A DNA stretch of 64,000 nucleotides, from NCBI GenBank assembly GCA_947034895.1, contig OX344765.1, forward strand, positions 13,645,001 to 13,709,000, given 5' to 3'. Positions within the stretch are counted from its first letter, which is position 1. The number at the start of each line of letters is the position of its first letter. The position numbers and the translations under genes are program-made. The stretch comes from Rhytidiadelphus loreus (Eukaryota > Streptophyta > Bryopsida > Hypnales > Hylocomiaceae). The notes under the pieces were generated by a model, which made no database searches, was not told where the DNA came from, and worked only from the letters and a program-made list of their open reading frames with translations. Positions 59,977-64,000 of the stretch are shown here, in pieces.

Positions 59977-62900
59977 TCACATCTCAATGAGCTCTTTGTA
60001 TCGCAGCGGTGCAACTGCATTAGAAATCGTCAGGCAATTTGGCTGACTGATTGCACCGCTTGAGTCGGAACTCGGTGATTCAGGTGACCTCCTGCTGACA
60101 TCGGATTTGGTGCTGCCTTTGTACGTATATCGCTGAGCAAAAAATATATAGACGACGAGATTGAGGAGGCTCAAACCGGAGAGAAGCCAGTAGAAATAGT
60201 CCATGTGACTTTCGTTCAAGTTATTCCCAATCCAGCCACCGTTTGAATCATAAGTGATGTTCGTAACGATGGAAACCAAAAGACTACTAAGAAAGCTTCC
60301 CACTGCCACTGTACTTAGGTATAACGCATTCCCCAGGCTGCGCATTGATTCCGGAGCCTGGTCCATGAAAAACTCCATTTGACCGACTGAGAGGAACACT
60401 TCGCAGATCCCCGTCAGCATGTACTGCGGCAGGAGCCAGAAAATGGACATTGGAAGAGGAAGGCCTTGCTCTGTGCTGAGAGAATGCGCAAGGCGTAATC
60501 GGCGCATTTCCACAAAAGCAGCAACAGTGATAGAGAGTGTGGATATGACTTGCCCAACACCAATTCTCTGTAACATTGTCAAACCACGTTGATCTCCCGT
60601 AACTCGTTGGACGGCAGGTACAAAAAATTTATCGTACAGTGGTAAGAATACACAGATCGTAAGTGTGACGAAGAGGGGCATTGACGCTGCTGGAATTTCG
60701 AAGTTGGGTCCCATGTGCCTGTTCAGCGTGGTACCCTGGTTAAGAAACAGAGTGCCTACTTGGGCAAACACGGCAGAAAACATTAGGTTGGTCATCCAGA
60801 TAGGAAGCATTCGAAACAGCAGTTTGACCTCCTCAACTTGTGTGACTGTGCATAGCCTCCAATGATCAAGCTTCATCACTTCTTCTATTCTAAATACTCG
60901 TTCGGGCTCCATTACTGGTGTAGCAGCTTTGTCAAAAAACCTGCAAAACACGATCCAGGTAAAAAGGAAGTGCATGATCAGGATATCAGTTGAACAAATT
61001 GCAGTCTAGCATCAGTCGTTGACAGCAAAGTTTCCGTTGTTATTGATGTCGGTGTATCTTCCACAACGATTTTTTTAGTTTTTGATCCATTGCACTTGGC
61101 GGACAGAATTTTCGTACCTTCTTCGGACAGGACTAAAAGCGGACCTAAAAATCAACACTTTCATAATGACTTACACAAATATCATTATTAACTGGGCAAT
61201 AAATTGTCTCCATGATGAAACAACGCCATAGCCTTCAAGAAATACATATAAATATTAGGTTCCTAAGTAACGCTCTGACGCTGGTGGGAGATTCTTATGT
61301 ATTAAAATATCTTCAAAAAGCCTTTATCATAATGCTTGTCGGACGGAAGCCTTCGAAAACATCTAGTAACTAAGAGATACTATACCTGAGACATACTCAA
61401 TTTCTTATATACGTACTTAGTTCAGTAGTGTGCAACTTCGGGAGAGCAGATGGTGGTAGAAACTTACTGAAGGCCTAGAGTATGCGGGAGCAGTTTGCCA
61501 GGGGCCTGTGTTAAAGCTTCTTTGTCGTCGAGTTCATAGAGCAGCTCCGGATTCGAGGGTACAGAGACCCTCCAATTACGGGCAGCCGATACAAGGACTT
61601 GAGCAACTCGCGTGAACGGACTTCCTCCGCGGATATGGTGAGTTCTATATACAGGCGTGCAGATGAAATAAAACAGAGTAGCCAAGCCGGCGATGCCTGT
61701 AGGGATACCATACCCCCAGGACCAACCAATTGTATCTTGCGTGTAAACTAGGAGACTAACTGAGAGCATTGTGCCAAAACTGATGCTCACAAACCACCAG
61801 TTCGGAAATGACATTTTGCGTTTCGCTTCGACTGGATCAGAGATATCAAACTGATCACCTGCGAACGCTGTCACACAAGACTTGATCCCTCCGGCACCCA
61901 TGGCCATCAGGTAGAGAGCAAAGTAGAAGAATCCGATTTGTGATTTCTTCGCTGGTGGACAAAATTTAGTTGGCCCTGATCCTACTCCTTTACAATCTGG
62001 AGGTTTCAATGCTGGTACTGTTACTGACATTGTGACAAAGGTCAAAGCCTGCAAGAAATCATCCCCAGGGAAGTATATTCAGCTGTAATACCTCAATTAT
62101 ACTTACCAAGTAGAATCAAAATTTTCGAAAATTACGTAAGCTATTAACCATTGATTGACCATAAATACGACAGACCATTCGTTTCGATTTCGCTGGACTT
62201 TGACACTTACAAAAGACGTGACAATAGGCACTAGTTCAAGCACAGATACTGACCGGTAATTCACCCTACTTTGTCACATTTAGTATTAATGGAAGATGAT
62301 CCGCAGTATAAGTACAGGATTATTCCGGAAGTGCGTCTAGTATTTGTGTGCCCCGATTGATCATCACGCTTACCAGGAAATATCCGCACAAGAATGTTCC
62401 AAGCGTCAAGTATCGTCCAAGATAAGCATCCGCAATGAAGGCTCCAATAAGTGGAGTCATGAAAGTAGTCCCAGACCAATTGTTGACATTCCTGGCCGCA
62501 ACCGATATGTCCTCATGTAGGACTTGTGTGAGGTAGATAACTAAATTGGATGAGATTGCATAGAAGGCAATTCTCTCACACACCTCACATCCTGCAGATA
62601 TTTACATACAGAGTTGCATCATTTAGTATGAAACGATCTGCACGAGTTGCATAATTAGATGGCTAAAGTTTCTCATTATAACCACAATTTTAGCTTTAGT
62701 GAAAACTATTCCCGCTCGAGTGAGACGAGATTCAGGGAGTGAGAGATTAGGCTCCCAATTGTATTCCGTGACTCATCAGTTTGTTACGTCCTTGAGAATT
62801 TGTGTTCAGCCTGGAGATCCACCCGAAGATAGTGGAAGTGTCGTATACAAAAAATAGCAAATTCTGCAACCGCCAGTATTTGTAACATGTAATGTGTCAT

Positions 62901-63266
62901 GAACCAAATAGGACACTCCTCAACATGCAGGTGTTATCATTCGATCACTGATCAGTGTTCTGAAACGATTATCAACTGCCTAGTTAGAGTTAAGGTGAAC
63001 CAACCGAATATTGGCCAACACGCCTTCCAATTTCCTGTTCTGGACTTGATTGACGGACGTCCACGGACATCCACAGCTCCATCGGTAACAGTGATGTCGT
63101 CGGCAATATCGTCTTTCACTTGCAGCTCTCGGCTATCTGAACTTTCCGTAGCATACACTACGAGCGCGAGCTCCTTCAACATCGGCAACTCATCAATTGT
63201 TTGCTCTACCGGTGCCATGTTTACTGCTTCGTGCCTGTCACGAAGCCACACGTCAACGACATACAT
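59977..63266 (-). CDS. NPF: NPF (NRT1/PTR family) proton-coupled transporter
   Basis: Four exons on the minus strand join in frame to 674 codons: 63266-63005, 62591-62374, 62048-61468, 60940-59977. This is a POT/MFS transporter with twelve expected membrane helices. TM1 carries the proton-coupling ExxER motif (CEVCER, E90/E93/R94). TM2-TM3 has NWSGTTFMTPLIGAFIADAY, then VPALKPPDC. The PTR signature GAGGIKSCV...DQFD is at 211-228, and FFDKAA opens exon 4 after the central loop. GQMEFFMDQAPESMRSLGNA marks the late helices. Family substrates include nitrate, di/tripeptides and hormones; which applies here is not readable. The N-terminal extension is long (about 80 residues before TM1) and acidic. 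A second ATG at 63218 would shorten it by 16 residues. The first intron uses a weak GTTGGT donor, supported by the phase and the G-C-E-V-C-E-R reading. Confidence 0.95.
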
Positions 63267-64000
63267 TATTTTCTAAGCTTCCCGAATTCAAAGGCATGCA
63301 TTCCAATGATCATTTATGCTCAACAACATTTACATTACTCCATTGCTTTCGAATTCAACAACACCAAAACCTCCTAAACCGTAATCTATCACGAAGTCAT
63401 CGCAAACATACCTGGTGAATTATACTAAGCCTTCATGCAAGCGCTGCGCCTGGCAGCTGAACAGATAATTGAGATAGAAAACGCCCTCAGCATACTATAA
63501 ATCCTCCCGCTCAGAATGGAGGGGCCCTCCCCAAGGCAAGACAAAGCAAGCACGTATGCACAAGAGCGTGGCAACGCAAGCAGTGGCTCAGCCACCGCGC
63601 GCCGCAAGCAGCGAATTGAAGCAAGGTGATATGACGTCGCAGGTAAAAGAAGAGAAATTGTCAGGCCAATATTAAAAATCATACAGAGATCCACGGAACG
63701 AGGAACGCAAGCAAAGAGCTCCTCCCACGGTCGGCATGTTGGCCGTTCCGTTCCCTACAATTTGAGCGGACCGTTAATTGTGTGAAATTTTTGGACGGGA
63801 CCAGCTGCACGTCCGTTACTCCTACTTACGCTACGACTCTACAGTAGACGATCCTCTGTATGTCCACCACCACGTCCTCCAAGCACTCAGGGCAGCGGTG
63901 GAAGGTGAAAATAAATATTATTAATAACTACGTGGAACAGAAATACTATAACTACACGGAACAAAACATATGATCTCTAAGTTACATGGACCAAATCAAT
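63267..64000. other. 5' flank of the NPF gene
   Basis: On the minus strand, a donor-like CAG|GTATGT at 63412 and an acceptor-like TTAG just before the ATG suggest an intron in the leader. A TATA-like TTTATAG lies near 63496-63502. A minus-strand frame at 63694-63425 lies in the presumed promoter or leader and looks non-coding. No other feature is seen to the window end. Confidence 0.35.

Noticed and set aside
63425..63694. 89-codon minus-strand frame upstream of the NPF gene
   Set aside because: It lies in the presumed promoter or leader, ends before the NPF start and shows no family features; at most an upstream ORF.

Overview
The window is nuclear DNA of a land plant. It carries three intact intron-containing genes of plant type: an ABCC (MRP-type) ABC transporter, an IQM-type calmodulin-binding family protein and an NPF (NRT1/PTR) transporter. 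It also has short GT-AG introns (about 80-1100 bp), two interstitial arrays of the plant telomere motif CCCTAAA, and AT-rich intergenic DNA full of small inverted-repeat transposons. The ABCC protein lacks the extra N-terminal membrane domain usual in flowering-plant ABCCs, and a DUF7869-type mobile gene is present. Both would fit a seedless plant (moss, liverwort, lycophyte or fern), but the species cannot be fixed from the sequence.

Layout. 1-900: an array of about ten palindromes of the form TTATCCTCG...CGAGGATAA. 900-7800: AT-rich DNA with a GC-rich low-complexity and tandem-repeat island (1.55-2.23 kb), dispersed repeats and a telomere-like array. 7.8-11.5 kb: a second array of the same palindrome (40-bp period) directly upstream of a DUF7869-type gene that is broken by one frameshift and one stop. 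11.5-19 kb: repeats, a GC-rich island and a 950-bp element bounded by TTAA. 19,010-31,086 (+): the 20-exon ABCC gene, 1371 codons, every splice phase closing, with a Stowaway-like MITE and a telomere-like array in its introns. 31.5-32.3 kb: a CACTA-like MITE and a TTAA-bounded MITE. 33.75-36.4 kb (+): a short unknown reading frame split by a 2265-bp solo-LTR-like insertion with a perfect 5-bp target duplication. 41,228-37,373 (-): the nine-exon IQM-like gene, 374 codons. 42-59.8 kb: mostly AT-rich repeat mosaic, including a roughly 0.6-kb palindrome at 48.2-48.8 kb. 63,266-59,977 (-): the four-exon NPF gene, 674 codons.

The three genes do not form a pathway. The ABCC protein is expected to export organic anions or conjugates, the NPF protein to import nitrate, peptides or other small solutes with protons, and the IQM protein to act in Ca2+/calmodulin-linked signalling. 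Exon boundaries were derived by hand from GT/AG sites, reading-frame continuity and family alignment from memory; no database search was run.
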